DNA from: Archilochus colubris
Taxonomy: Eukaryota > Chordata > Aves > Apodiformes > Trochilidae
DNA length: 64,000 bases
Direction: 5' to 3'
Assembly: GCA_023079485.1 (NCBI GenBank)
Contig: CM041090.1
Location: 7,128,519-7,192,518 of the forward strand
The notes under the pieces were generated by a model. It was given only the letters and a program-made list of their open reading frames with translations, ran no database searches and was not told the origin of the DNA. This document shows, one piece after another, positions 1 to 10,324 of the stretch; the stretch's first letter is position 1, and the number at the start of each line of letters is the position of its first letter. The translations under genes were made by a program, and so were the position numbers.

Positions 1-164
1 AAGATGATTAAGCTTGAGGTCAACATGCAAATGTTCCTCTGGTCTGGGAATATAACTGGCCCTTTCCAAGGGTGTTAACTCTCTGGAAAGGAGAAGCTCA
101 GCCAGCTGTTCCCAGGGTGGGTTACATGTTTTGTCCATAGACCTACCCCTATATTTTACTCCAG

Positions 165-275
165 TCATAGAATCAGAGAAAACACCAAATTGGAAGGGAC
201 CCATCAGGATCATCAAGTCCAACTCCTGTTAATGTGTAGGGCAGCACAAGAACTACACCATGTGCCATCACATCC
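165..275 (-). mobile_element. CR1 LINE 3' fragment
   Basis: The stretch opens with TCATAGAATCAGAGA, the reverse complement of the usual CR1 tail, and continues with the familiar AAGGGACC and AAGTCCAACTCC words of the CR1 3' region. It is diverged and short, so it is an old 5'-truncated copy lying in minus orientation. The inner edge is set by eye. Confidence 0.75.
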
Positions 276-1611
276 CTTGCAGAAGTTTATTGTGAACCCT
301 GTCAGGCCTGGTGCTTTACACATCCAACAAGGATGGAAAATACTTGCCCAGCAATGAAGCAGAGATGGGCTGGGCATTAATGCAATACAACATGCAACAG
401 CCAGCTTGAAATACTGGGTTTCCTCCCTGGCCAGCCTCGGAGTCCTCAGTCTCTCTTCTTGCTGAAAGAGATCAGCACTCAAATAGGCAAACATTCCCTT
501 TAAAAAAAAAAATAAATTAAACTTACTTGATTTTGAAGGATGAAAGGATGCTTGAAAGGATGCTGCCAGCCCTGTGCAGATGGAGGCTGTCTCATTAACA
601 GAGGCAGCCCCCCAAGAGCAGCTCAGAGATCTGTCAGCATCACCCAGTGCTGTCATCTCTGGCAGGCGAAGCCCATGTCCCCAGGATGGAGCAGAGCCAG
701 CCCACAGCACAGGGCAGAGGACTGCTTTGAAGGCTGCAGTTCTCAGGTTGGCCTGGGCAAGGGTCCCTTCTTAGCAGCTCCTATACTGGGAGGAGAATCC
801 AGTCTGCCAGGAGAATCCCAAACTATTTTTTGTCTGTTCCAGCAGCGCTTCAGAAGGTGGATCCTGCATGGTGCCCCAAGAATTGCCCTGGTTTCAGCTG
901 CCTGAAACCACTGCAGATGGGTCACTGAGTGGAAACCCAGAGCTGGAGCAGGGGGTTGGTGATGGCTGCTTGGCACCCCTTGGACACAGCCAGCAACCTG
1001 CTCCAGTCCAGCCCTGTCGGCTTCTGTGCTGCTGACTTTCTTCCTCCAGATTTGGGATGAATACCATTTTTCAAACACCAGCTTGAAGGATTATTTGAGT
1101 TCAAGCCCCTTGCTTTGAGCTATGTTTTAAATTGATTTGAAAGAATCAAGGAAAACCAGCTTAAAGGCTGCCCCATGACTGAAACAAGTTCAGATTTGTG
1201 CAGCTGTGATCTTAGGACTGTTCTTGCAGCCTTAAGCATCAGCCTGAACCTGGAGGTGGCTGTCACCAATCTGTGAGCAGCTCAGACAGTGATGAAGGGC
1301 AAAAATATGAGATAAATCCACTTTGTGCCTCCCCCTGCAGAGCAGAGATGAGATGATGTCAGAAACACATGGGGTTTTTTCAGCAAGGTTGTGTACACAG
1401 CAGACATAGGAGGGAGAGCAATGAGGACAAAGTGCAGCATGGCAAGGGAAGATGGAGCAGGTTAAAAACAAACAGAGAAGGATGGGGGGTTGCAGAACAA
1501 GATGGAAGATGACAACCACCCAAGAAAGGAAAACCTCCAGTTCTTAATGGACAAGGAGAAGTAAATGCTCCACTTCTTTCGATCTACCTCCACCTCCCTG
1601 CCATGTTCTCC
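276..1611. other. Unrecognised intergenic sequence
   Basis: I see no gene or repeat family here. Several short open frames cross it, but none has splice sites or recognisable protein similarity. The base composition is unremarkable apart from a short A-run near 501-515. Confidence 0.5.
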
Positions 1612-1615
1612 TTCT

Positions 1616-1749
1616 GGTTCCTCATAAAGCCTGAATAAAATTAAATTAAAAAAGAAAAAAAAAGAAAAAAAAAAGAAAGAGAAGCATTTTCTGCTCAGTA
1701 GCTGAAAACCAGCCCTGTCATTAAGTAACACAGGTTGACAGTCTTCTGC
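1616..1749 (+). repeat. Inverted repeat arm A (partner at 5469-5664)
   Basis: Two blocks, 1616-1647 and 1676-1749, recur in reverse complement at 5633-5664 and 5469-5542. The 74-bp block is identical in both copies and the 32-bp block differs at one base. In each copy the blocks are split by an A-rich (here) or T/TC-rich (partner) spacer of different length. The 32-bp block contains CTGAATAAAATT followed by an A-run, so it looks like the polyadenylated end of a retroposed transcript or an unrecognised dispersed repeat. Confidence 0.8.
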
Positions 1750-1774
1750 ACTGTGAAGGTTTTTGTGAAAACAG

Positions 1775-1995
1775 GGGGCGATAAAGGGGGGTGAGGAAGA
1801 TGGGGCTGCGTTTCCCTTTTCTAACATGGCCGCGGCCTTTTCCACCTGCGCCACATGGCGCTGCATCGAGCCCTACTGCACCCGCGCTGAGAGACTGGAA
1901 GTAAAGCCGCCACGAAACATCCCCTCCTCCCCCCTCCTCTCTCCTCTCCTCAGTTCGCCAGCCTTGGAAACACCTACCCGAAGCCACAGTGGCAT
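1775..1995. promoter_or_regulatory. Small CpG-rich segment, possible orphan promoter
   Basis: About a dozen CpG dinucleotides fall in roughly 210 bases, while the flanks are CpG-poor. It contains AACATGGCCGC, one mismatch from the YY1 consensus AANATGGCGGC. From the ATG at 1826 a plus-strand frame runs to a possible donor (GAA then GTAAAG near 1900), and a pure pyrimidine tract ending CTCCTCAG follows near 1953. No protein family is recognisable in the frame. It could be the first exon of an unknown gene, a retroposed promoter or a leftover CpG island. Confidence 0.35.
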
Positions 1996-2114
1996 TAATA
2001 ATTTTTAAAAGGCTGGTCTGATGGCAGTGCTGTTTGTAGTTAACTGATCACAGTCACTTACAGATTTCTTTGTTCTTGATCCACGCCCACTGCTGCACTT
2101 GACTGGTCTTAAAA

Positions 2115-3285
2115 AAATATGAAGGGAGGGCTGTGGATGGAGTCTACCTGGACTTCAGCAAGGCCTTTGACACCATCTCCCACAGCATCCTCCTGAAAAA
2201 GCTGTCAGCCCACAGCTTGGACAGGAGCACCCTGTGCTGGGTTAGGAACTGGCTGGAGGGCCGGGCCCAGAGAGTGGTGCTGAACGGGGCTGCATCAAAA
2301 TGGCGGCCGGTCACTAGTGGTGTCCCCCAGGGATCAGTGTTGGGCCCAGTGCTGTTCAATATCTTCACTGATGATTTAGATGAGGGCATTGAGTCCATCA
2401 TCAGCAAATTCGCAGATGACACTAAGCTGGGTGGAAGTGTGGATCAGCTGGAAGGCAGGAGGGCTCTGCAGAGGGACCTGGACAGACTGGAGAGTTGGGC
2501 TGATCCCAACAGGATGAGGTTCAACACAGCCAAGTGCCGGGTCCTGCACTTTGGCCACAACAACCCCATGGGGAGCTCCAGGCTGGGCGCAGAGTGGCTG
2601 AGAGCAGCCAGAGACCTGGGAGTCTGGATTGCCAGGAAGCTGAACATGAACCAGCAGTGTGCCCAGGTGGCCAAGAAGGCCAATGGCATCCTGGCCTGGA
2701 TCAGGAACAGCGTGGCCAGCAGGTCCAGGGAAGGGATTCTGCCCCTGTACTTAGCCCTGGTGAGGCCACACCTCAAGTCCTGTGTCCAGTTCTGGGCCCC
2801 TCAGTTTAGGAAGGATATCGAGGTCCTGGAGCGGGTCCAAAGGAGGGCAACCAGGCTGGTGAAGGGACTCGAGCACAGACCCTATGAGGAGAGGCTGAGG
2901 GAGCTGGGGCTGTTCAGCCTGGAGAAGAGGAGGCTCAGGGGAGACCTCATCACTCTCTACAACTCCCTGAAAGGAGGTTGGAGCCAGGTGAGGGTTGGTC
3001 TCTTTTCCCAGACGACTTTCAACAAGACAAGAGGGCATGGTCTTAAGTTGTGCCAGGGGAAGTTTAGGTTGGATATTAGAAAGAATTTCTTTATGGAGAG
3101 GGTGATCAGGCATTGGAATGGGCTGCCCAGGGAAGTAGTGGATTCTCCATCCCTGGAGATATTTAAAAAGAGACTGGATGTGGCACTCAGTGCCATGGTC
3201 TTGCAACCGCAACAGTGGTTCAAGGGTTGGACTTGATGATCTCTGAGGTCCCTTCCAACCCAGCCAATTCTATGATTCTATGATT
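2115..3285 (+). mobile_element. CR1 LINE, 5'-truncated, with long ORF2 remnant
   Basis: This copy keeps the reverse-transcriptase half of CR1 ORF2 and the whole 3' end. An open frame from 2133 to 3236 (367 codons) shows the RT signatures [20 protein letters not shown] and FADDTKL, so the catalytic FADD box is present. The endonuclease and the start of RT are missing. The tail finishes in two copies of ATTCTATG near 3267-3285. The long open frame and the close match to the copy at 51352-51998 point to a fairly young insertion. The encoded piece cannot be a complete functional ORF2. Confidence 0.93.
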
Positions 3286-4105
3286 ATGCGGCTATAGCTT
3301 ATTCCATTGGCAACACAGAGCTATGAACACCTTGAATCCAGCTGCTGTGTCCATCCTGAGGGAGCTATGCTGGTTTAATGCTGTCAGTACATTGAAGCAG
3401 TAATGTTTGTGTATCAACGAACTCTTCTTTTAAAAGTGAAAATGTTTCTTTGCTTTCCTGGTTTGCTTTTTTTTTTCCCCAAAAACAGAGAATAAAAGGC
3501 ATTAAATCTGTGTGTCCCCCTTAGGCTCCTGGGTAGGTGTGCTCAAGGCTTGCTGGCAGCCTGGATTCCTGCTGCAATACATCAGACTTAGAGAAAGGAG
3601 CCTGCTGAGGAGCTGGAGTGCTGATGAACTGAGGAGGGACAACCTGGTGCTAAGAAGCAAAGGAGTAAGAGGCAATCCTGGGCAATGAAGCTCTTCTGGG
3701 TCTCACATTAGTCATAATGAACCTCATTATGACTAACATAATGAAAGTTCACTTTTTGCTCCTGCTCCCTCTTAATTTCACACCAAGACGACCCACTTCC
3801 CACATGACAAATGCAGGAAATGGGTCACTGCTCCTTCAGACAGCTCCCATGGGGAAGTCTGTTCTTGTCATTTCTAAAACCTCAAATTCCTGGAAAGGGC
3901 TGATGGTGTCCCCGTAGCTGAGCTCATGCTTCAGCACATGGGCTGGTGGTAAAGCATCGTCTAGTGTAGCGATGGAAAAAATGATTCACAAATGCAGCAA
4001 AATAGTTTTGGGGGAAGAAAAATTCAACACAAAAACAGAGTAAGACTGAGGCATTTTAAGGAGAGCAGGCTGCTGAATGGGATTTTCAGAGCTACAGCTG
4101 ATGAG
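3286..4105. other. Unrecognised intergenic sequence
   Basis: No gene or named repeat is seen. The only structural feature is the perfect palindrome at 3708-3736, listed separately. Confidence 0.45.
3708..3736. repeat. Perfect palindrome, 13-bp arms, 3-nt loop
   Basis: TTAGTCATAATGA at 3708-3720 is followed by ACC and then the exact reverse complement at 3724-3736. The DNA could extrude as a short hairpin. The arms are AT-rich and no terminator or RNA gene is implied. Confidence 0.85.
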
Positions 4106-4109
4106 GAAA

Positions 4110-4441
4110 ACCTCATTAGGATGTTCCAGCTCTTAAAGTGAATCATCTAAAGAAGATGGATACTCCCTGTTTACAAAGAGTCACGTGGACAAGACAAGGG
4201 GCTGTGGGCACAAATTGCTCCTGGAGAGATTCTGGTTGAACACAAGAGGAAAATTTTTCACAATGAGGACAGACAGACATTGGAATGGTCTCCCAGGGGA
4301 AGAGGTGGATTCCCCCGTTTTAGAAAGTTTTAAGTCTCAGCTTAATGGGGTGCTGAGTCATCTCATAAATAATATTAGAAGGGGTGGACCAGATGATCCT
4401 CGATATCCCTTCCAACCTGACACTCTATGGTTCTGTGATTC
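4110..4441 (+). mobile_element. CR1 LINE 3' fragment, older copy
   Basis: The words GACATTGGAATGG, CCAGGGGAAGAGGTGGATTC and GACCAGATGATCC followed by TTCCAACC match the CR1 3' region in plus orientation. The tail reads TCTATGGTTCTGTGATTC, a decayed form of the terminal repeats. The reading frame is disrupted relative to intact CR1. Confidence 0.85.
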
Positions 4442-4444
4442 AGT

Positions 4445-5465
4445 CTTCAGAGGGGGGAGGAAAGTGCTTTCCTTAAGGTGTGTCTGGCTGTCCCACTTCT
4501 TCATTTCTGACCTCTCTGGCATAAAGTATCTTCTGAATGTTTTCTGTCAAAGCTGTGAACTCCAGACTTGAGTAAAGCCACAGCAAAGCATGGCACATGG
4601 GCTGAGGTCACGAAATAACAAAAACAGCAGACACACAGAATCAGACATACCTGCAAACCTTTCTAGATCTTGATGCACTGGATGTAGCACTCTTATTGAC
4701 TTCAGCTCTGTCATGGCACAAAAAATGGCCACCTGGATGAATGCACAGTCCATGTCAGTTCAGTCCATGGAACGCAGCACCAGGTCACTGCTTTCAATGT
4801 TTTATTAGTGGAAGAAATGCATCTGAGCCAAAAAATGAACTGAAAGTTTTCTTATTTACACTCTAGTGGCTGGTGGCCTAACTATGCATGGGAATTCAGA
4901 TGAGCCCCAATTCATGATGAGTGGGCAATGACCTAGTGGTCTGGTGTCACTATAAATCTTTTCTGCTGCAGATGATTTATAACAACTTCATTTTTAAATT
5001 GATATGGTGCTAATGGCACCCCAGATAATAGCCAGGACTTCTGTCACCCTAATTCCTCTCCCATAATACCCCAGATTCATCAGCCCTCAGTTTTGTCCTG
5101 TCTCATGTGTGGTATGAGCAGTACACTTTCTGTTCATCTTCTTCCTTACTGTACACCTAATTTCACTTATTCTGGTAATTGTGCTCTACTCTTTCTCCAG
5201 CAGCAGCCAGGGCAGTGCTGAGTGTGCCCACAAGAGGAAGAGCATCCAGGCTTTTCCTTGCAATGCATGAGACACCTGGCCAAAGAATTCCTGGAATTCC
5301 CCAAAATTGCTTCTCTGTCAAACAGTCTCCCCTTGTGGCTCTCTCTGAGACTTCAGGAGGTTGGAATTTAATTTAATTTCCAGATCTGTCAGACATTTTT
5401 CATTGTGATTCCCATTTGTCATTCTCAGCTTTACTGGCTCAGACCTTTCAATTCCCATTCCTCAC
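4445..5465. other. Unrecognised intergenic sequence
   Basis: No gene, RNA or named repeat is recognisable on either strand. Confidence 0.45.
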
Positions 5466-5468
5466 ATC

Positions 5469-5664
5469 GCAGAAGACTGTCAACCTGTGTTACTTAATGA
5501 CAGGGCTGGTTTTCAGCTACTGAGCAGAAAATGCTTCTCTTTGTTCAGTGTTGATTATTCCTCTCTCTCACGTTGCTCATTCATTGCTCATTTCTCTCTC
5601 TCTCTCTCTCTTTTTTTTTTTTTTTTTTTTTCAATTTAATTTTATTCAGGCTCTATGAGGAACC
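5469..5664 (-). repeat. Inverted repeat arm B (partner at 1616-1749)
   Basis: This is the reverse-complement partner of arm A. Block 5469-5542 is identical to 1676-1749 over 74 bases, and block 5633-5664 matches 1616-1647 with one difference. The 90-base spacer contains a TCTC microsatellite and about twenty T residues, replacing the 28-base A-rich spacer of arm A. Confidence 0.8.
5591..5631. repeat. (TC)n and T-run microsatellite
   Basis: Alternating TC runs directly into about twenty T residues. On the minus strand this is an A-run followed by GA repeats, in the position expected for the poly(A) tail of the retroposed-looking block beside it. Confidence 0.85.
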
Positions 5665-5669
5665 TAATG

Positions 5670-7095
5670 CAGTTTGGGAGTTCATGTTGGTGGAAACATA
5701 TGTAGCCACTTTAGCTGATGTTTTTCAGCCAGCTAGCTCATTCTGAGTCTATTCACTGCTGGGTATTTCAAGGGGAAGGTGAAATTACATCCAGCTGACC
5801 ATCCAGCTCATCCCCAGCAAGGCAGGCACTGCCACATGTTTTGGTCAGAAAACACTTTCTAGAAAAATTCTGCCTAGCTCTCCTCAAATTAGCACAAGAA
5901 ATATCAACCAGTTTTCACTCTGAAAATATAAAGTGTGAAAAACAAACAAGTTAGGGAAAACAAAATTGTCATTACTGACCACCATGGTCAGAAAAATTAT
6001 CCTGGTTTTCCTAGACTTTGGCTTCAGTCCAGCACAGAAAATCCTACATCCCCATCCCTCTCCTCATGGATCATCTAGGGGTACTTCTTTGCAATGTGGC
6101 AAATAAAAGCACCTGATGGCTTTTGGAAGTTCCCTTAACTTCTAGTTGACTGTGGTTTCCAGGCTTCCCTCTTCATCTTTGTTTTATAAGTACAGTCTTG
6201 TAAGGATAGGAGTGAGAAAATCACATTGTTTTTACTGGAGTAAATTTCCCATCTCTATTCCAGTTCTATTTGTTTCATTGTCAAGGAGTTTCAGTTAACA
6301 ATTCCCCCAACAAACTCACAGAAGTTTATAGAACAATAAAGTGGGCGAGGTTACTGCCTTTATTGTCTCCTCTAAAAAAACCAAACTAAAACAAAAACAA
6401 ACAAACAAACAAAACCCACAAGGGCTATTTAACAAAATAAAATTTGTTTAGGTCTGAAGGTCTACTTTTGTATTTCTTCTCAAGAGAACAGATTTTTTTT
6501 GAAAGCTACTAGGTTGCAATTAAAAAAAAAAACATCATTTGGCTCCTGTCCTTTTTTGAAGCGTTTGACTGGAAGAGGAAATTGTGATGCTGTAACACAG
6601 TGAGTGGAGTAAACGGGAGGAGTCACATACCAAGGTCACCTCCTCAGCAGTAGCAAGCTTCACAGCAGTAATATAAAACCCCTCTCTGATACAAGATACC
6701 ATTCACAGCTACTTTTAAGAGCTATAAAAATCCAGAGCCAGGACACATTAATTAAAGCTGCTCAGAGAGAAGGGCTGCCTGTCAGCCTTGGCAGCGGGTG
6801 ACTGAAGGGCACGTAGCCTCTGTGTGAGCAAAATGCCCATGGCTAGGGTTAGCTAAAATATTTCAGCTTTTATCACCTTCAGGTTTGTCAGTAGGCAGCA
6901 CAGATGGTTTGCAGCTGAGGAGCCAGTCAGTGTGCTTCTAAGGAAGCAATGTGACCTCTGTCATGAAGCTGTTCATACCATAAGGAAGCTTTTCTTTGTG
7001 ACTAGCCAAAATCTCCTTGACATTTAAGTCCATAACCTCCTATCCTAGCTAGACTAAAAAACAGACCACAGGAAAACACCTCCTCTTTACCACAA
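5670..7095. other. Unrecognised intergenic sequence with a (CAAA)-type run
   Basis: No gene is seen. A short A/C microsatellite with CAAA units lies at about 6385-6415. The remainder shows no repeat family I can name. Confidence 0.45.
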
Positions 7096-7111
7096 TTTTA
7101 TATATATATAT

Positions 7112-7325
7112 CATAGAATCATAGAATCATAGAATTGGCTGGGTTGGAAGGGACCATCGAGTCCAACCCTTGAACCACCATTGCGGTTCCCAGCCCATGG
7201 CACTGAGTGCCACATCCAGTCTCTTTTTAAATATCTCCAGGGATGGAGAATCCACTACTTCCCTGGGCAGCCCATTCCAATGCCTGATCACCCTCTCCAT
7301 AAAGAAATTCTTTCTAATATCTAGT
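7112..7325 (-). mobile_element. CR1 LINE 3' end inside a TA-rich tract
   Basis: Three AGAATCAT-type tail repeats at the left are followed by the standard CR1 3' sequence in reverse complement, ending with TTCTTTCTAATATCTAG. It closely matches the reverse complement of the 3' part of the 2115-3285 copy. TA dinucleotide runs flank both sides (7099-7111 and about 7329-7362). Confidence 0.92.
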
Positions 7326-7714
7326 ATCTAATATATATATATACATATATTTATATATATATCTTTTTTCCTTGGTTCTTTGTTTTTCCTAAGCGAGACA
7401 AACTCAGTTCTTCTGGGGTTTGCTTGTAAGCCACATTTCCAGTCTGCAGAGCACAGGGCTCACCTTCCACAGTTGCAAGTCCTGAGCAAAAGAGGCAGCA
7501 AGAAAGTCCAGGACCCATCTGGACTTCCCTCAGCTCCTTTTCCTCCATGGTTAGGGTAAGGTAGTCTGAGACAGTTGAGATTTTCACCCAAGTGCAAACC
7601 TGCTAGCTACAGCAATTTCTTCTCCTTGTCCCTTACTGCAGCCCATCACAAGAAATAAGATTTTGTGGTGAACCTACTGGAGAGCTACAACTGCCAGTGA
7701 AACACATCCAATAA

Positions 7715-7945
7715 ATCGTAGAATCACAGAACGTTAGGGATTGGAAGGGAACTTCCAGTCATCAAGAGAGATCATTGAGAGATCATCAATCATCACTGAG
7801 ACATCATCAAGTCCACACCCCCCTGTCAGGGCAGGATCACCTACAGTAGGTCACACAGGAATGCATCCAGGCAGATTTTGAGTGTCTTCAGAGGAGACTC
7901 CACAACCTCACTGGGCAGCCTGTTCCAGATGATGGCCAGATAATC
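7715..7945 (-). mobile_element. CR1 LINE 3' fragment, older copy
   Basis: TCGTAGAATCACAGAA, GGAAGGGAAC and CACTGGGCAGCCTGTTCCAG are diverged CR1 3' words in reverse complement. A short local duplication of ATCATCAA/GAGATCATC text occurs near 7757-7805. Confidence 0.85.
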
Positions 7946-7949
7946 CACT

Positions 7950-9987
7950 TTAATTGGCTCTTCCATCTATCTACCATACATACACCCCTCCTGCTTTCTT
8001 CGTCCAAAGTTGCAGCATGGCTTTCACACTGCTGGTAGCAAGAGCACTCTCCAATATTTCACTGCAGACTGGAAACCTTGAAAGCAGCAAAACAGAACTG
8101 AGGGGATGGAGCTAATGGCCCCACAGCCCAGTGGCATGAAGAGTCCTAACACCCATTTACAAGGCGGAGAAAAATACAGACATGCTTGAGTATTCCTGAG
8201 GGTCTAATAATCAGCACCATCTCCTGGTTGGCACCTATGGCTATCACATACAGAATGTGTACTTGAAGGCTTGTTTAATTTTAAGTTTTTTCTTGTGTAA
8301 CTGATTTGTTGAGAGATGGGCAGCCTAGTCTGGCATTTTCCTGGGCCCTGTAAGGATTTCTTATGTTCTAATGTTACATCCTGGCGTGACTTCTCCTAGT
8401 GTGGGAAAAATATTTGTGAAATGGAGCTGGCCTTTAAGACATGACAGCACTTTGAGATGTTCAGCTGAACAACCTCTAATATCCCTATCCATATTTCATT
8501 GGAGAACCCAAGGAAGAAACAAGAGGGTGTAACACTTTTAAAACATATGGAAAGCATTATCCAAATAGCAAAAATCTGACATAAAACTCTACACACATAC
8601 TTAGAGCTCAGATTTGGGCTCTTCGTAGCCCTTGCTGGACAAGTAGAGATAATGATTTTTTTATTCACAGTACACTGAAAGGAGGTCCTGCTCCCATTTT
8701 CACAACTTGCCACCAGCAGTCAGTGTCTCTGCTTTTATTTACATCTAAAAGTCCTGGACAGAGTCAGGGCACAGAGGAAAAAGGGAAGAGCAATTAGTAG
8801 ATCTCAGACAATGCAAAGTATTGTTTGGCATTTTTCAAAGGACAATCAATTGGAAAGGACTTGCTGGTAATCAGCATAAGAGAGATACACATCAGCTCCC
8901 CATGGAGCATACTACAATGTGAAATAGTTCCCTAGAGCAGCAGGGGTTTTTTGTGGAGTTTGGACAGGCAGTTTTACTCTTAATCCTGCATTTCTGATAG
9001 CTACCTAGTAACCTTTCCACAGACTTGTCACATTTGTACTGAGATATGTCTTCTCTCTTTTGCTACTTAACCACTGTACAATCTCTCCATCTTTTAAGCA
9101 AAGAAAGATAGAAGCCATATTTTTATCATCTATAGCTGAAGCTAGAGTTTTTCCTGTACAAGGAATGGTTCCTTGTTATTTGAAGATGATGTCTCAATTT
9201 TACAGTAAAAGCCTCCATCCTCTTTTTTTTCAGTTCTCTTTATTCCCTTGATCCCCTCTTTTCAGAAACTGAATTTGTGCAATAGCTTGCAAAGAACATT
9301 AATAAAAGAAATATTATTTTTCTCTGTTTGCTGGTGACCAACACAACCAAGACCCTAGCTAGTGTCATCCTGTCTAATTCAAGACAGAAACAAACACGGT
9401 GATAGTTAAGTGGGAGGAGAGGACACAGCACTAAGCTTGGCACAGAAAATTCTTACCACAGCTGCCTGCACTTCATGATTAAATTCACAGTGATGGAGCA
9501 ATCTGTTTCAAATACAGGAAATTATGTTCTGTGCATGTTTATTTGTCTTTTTTTTCCCCCCATACTAAGCTTAATCATGTTGGGTTTCTTGCATTACCTT
9601 CTCTACCCATAACAGCATTTAACAAAACTTCCTTGTCACAGGGCTAATACAGGAAGGCACACCATGGCTCCCTTAATAATTCACAAAGAGAGATAGATGC
9701 ATGCTTACCACTTACCTCAAACTGCCTCTCCCTTTCTCCAGAAAAATATACCCCTGACGGTGACATAGAAATGAGATAACGGGCTTTAAAATAACCCTTA
9801 CTCCCAAAGAACATCAAGAGGATGAGAGTTTGTGTCAGACTTTGAGAATGAAGAAGGCAGTATAGGTATGGAATATTGTGGAGGCCTGAAGGAAAGAGCT
9901 CAAGGAGCAGCAATGAGAACTGACCTATTGGTTGAGACTGGTGGTGCCTCTAAATCAGTACAGAACTCTGTGCACTGGCAAGGACTC
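7950..9987. other. Unrecognised intergenic sequence
   Basis: No gene, RNA or named repeat was recognised. Open frames here are short and without similarity that I can see. Confidence 0.4.
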
Positions 9988-9992
9988 CTGGG

Positions 9993-10319
9993 TGTAGTGA
10001 AATGAGGCAACCAGGTGCCACTAATTGCCAGGTAGTGGGCATGAGCTTGTGTTAAGCCCACCTGTGCCTGATTAGGGCAGGGCCCCCACTGCACATGAGC
10101 AGGACCAGGGGGCCAATAAAAGGTGAGGCTCAAACGCACAGGCTCAGCTCAGTCCTGAGCAAGCCAGCAGAGAGGTCAGTTGCTCTCGGAGCACTAGCAC
10201 TGATCCAGGCTGGTCAGCCCTGAGGGCTGTAGGCTCAGAGCACTATTTGTGAGTCTCTGCTGGAACACCTGGTTGGACCTTGGAGTGCTGTGCCTTAAAA
10301 GAGGTTCATCTTGTAACAC
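9993..10319 (+). mobile_element. Solo LTR-like element, copy 1
   Basis: This 327-bp segment is closely similar over its whole length to 17377-17704 (328 bp). It begins TGTAGTGAAATG and ends GTAACAC. The flanking pentamers CTGGG (9988-9992) and CTGGA (10320-10324) look like a 5-bp target-site duplication with one change. A CCAATAAAAGG motif at about 10113-10123 could be the LTR's TATA-like promoter element. Equal-length copies with 5-bp duplications fit a solo LTR of an endogenous retrovirus; I cannot name the family. Confidence 0.75.
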
Positions 10320-10324
10320 CTGGA

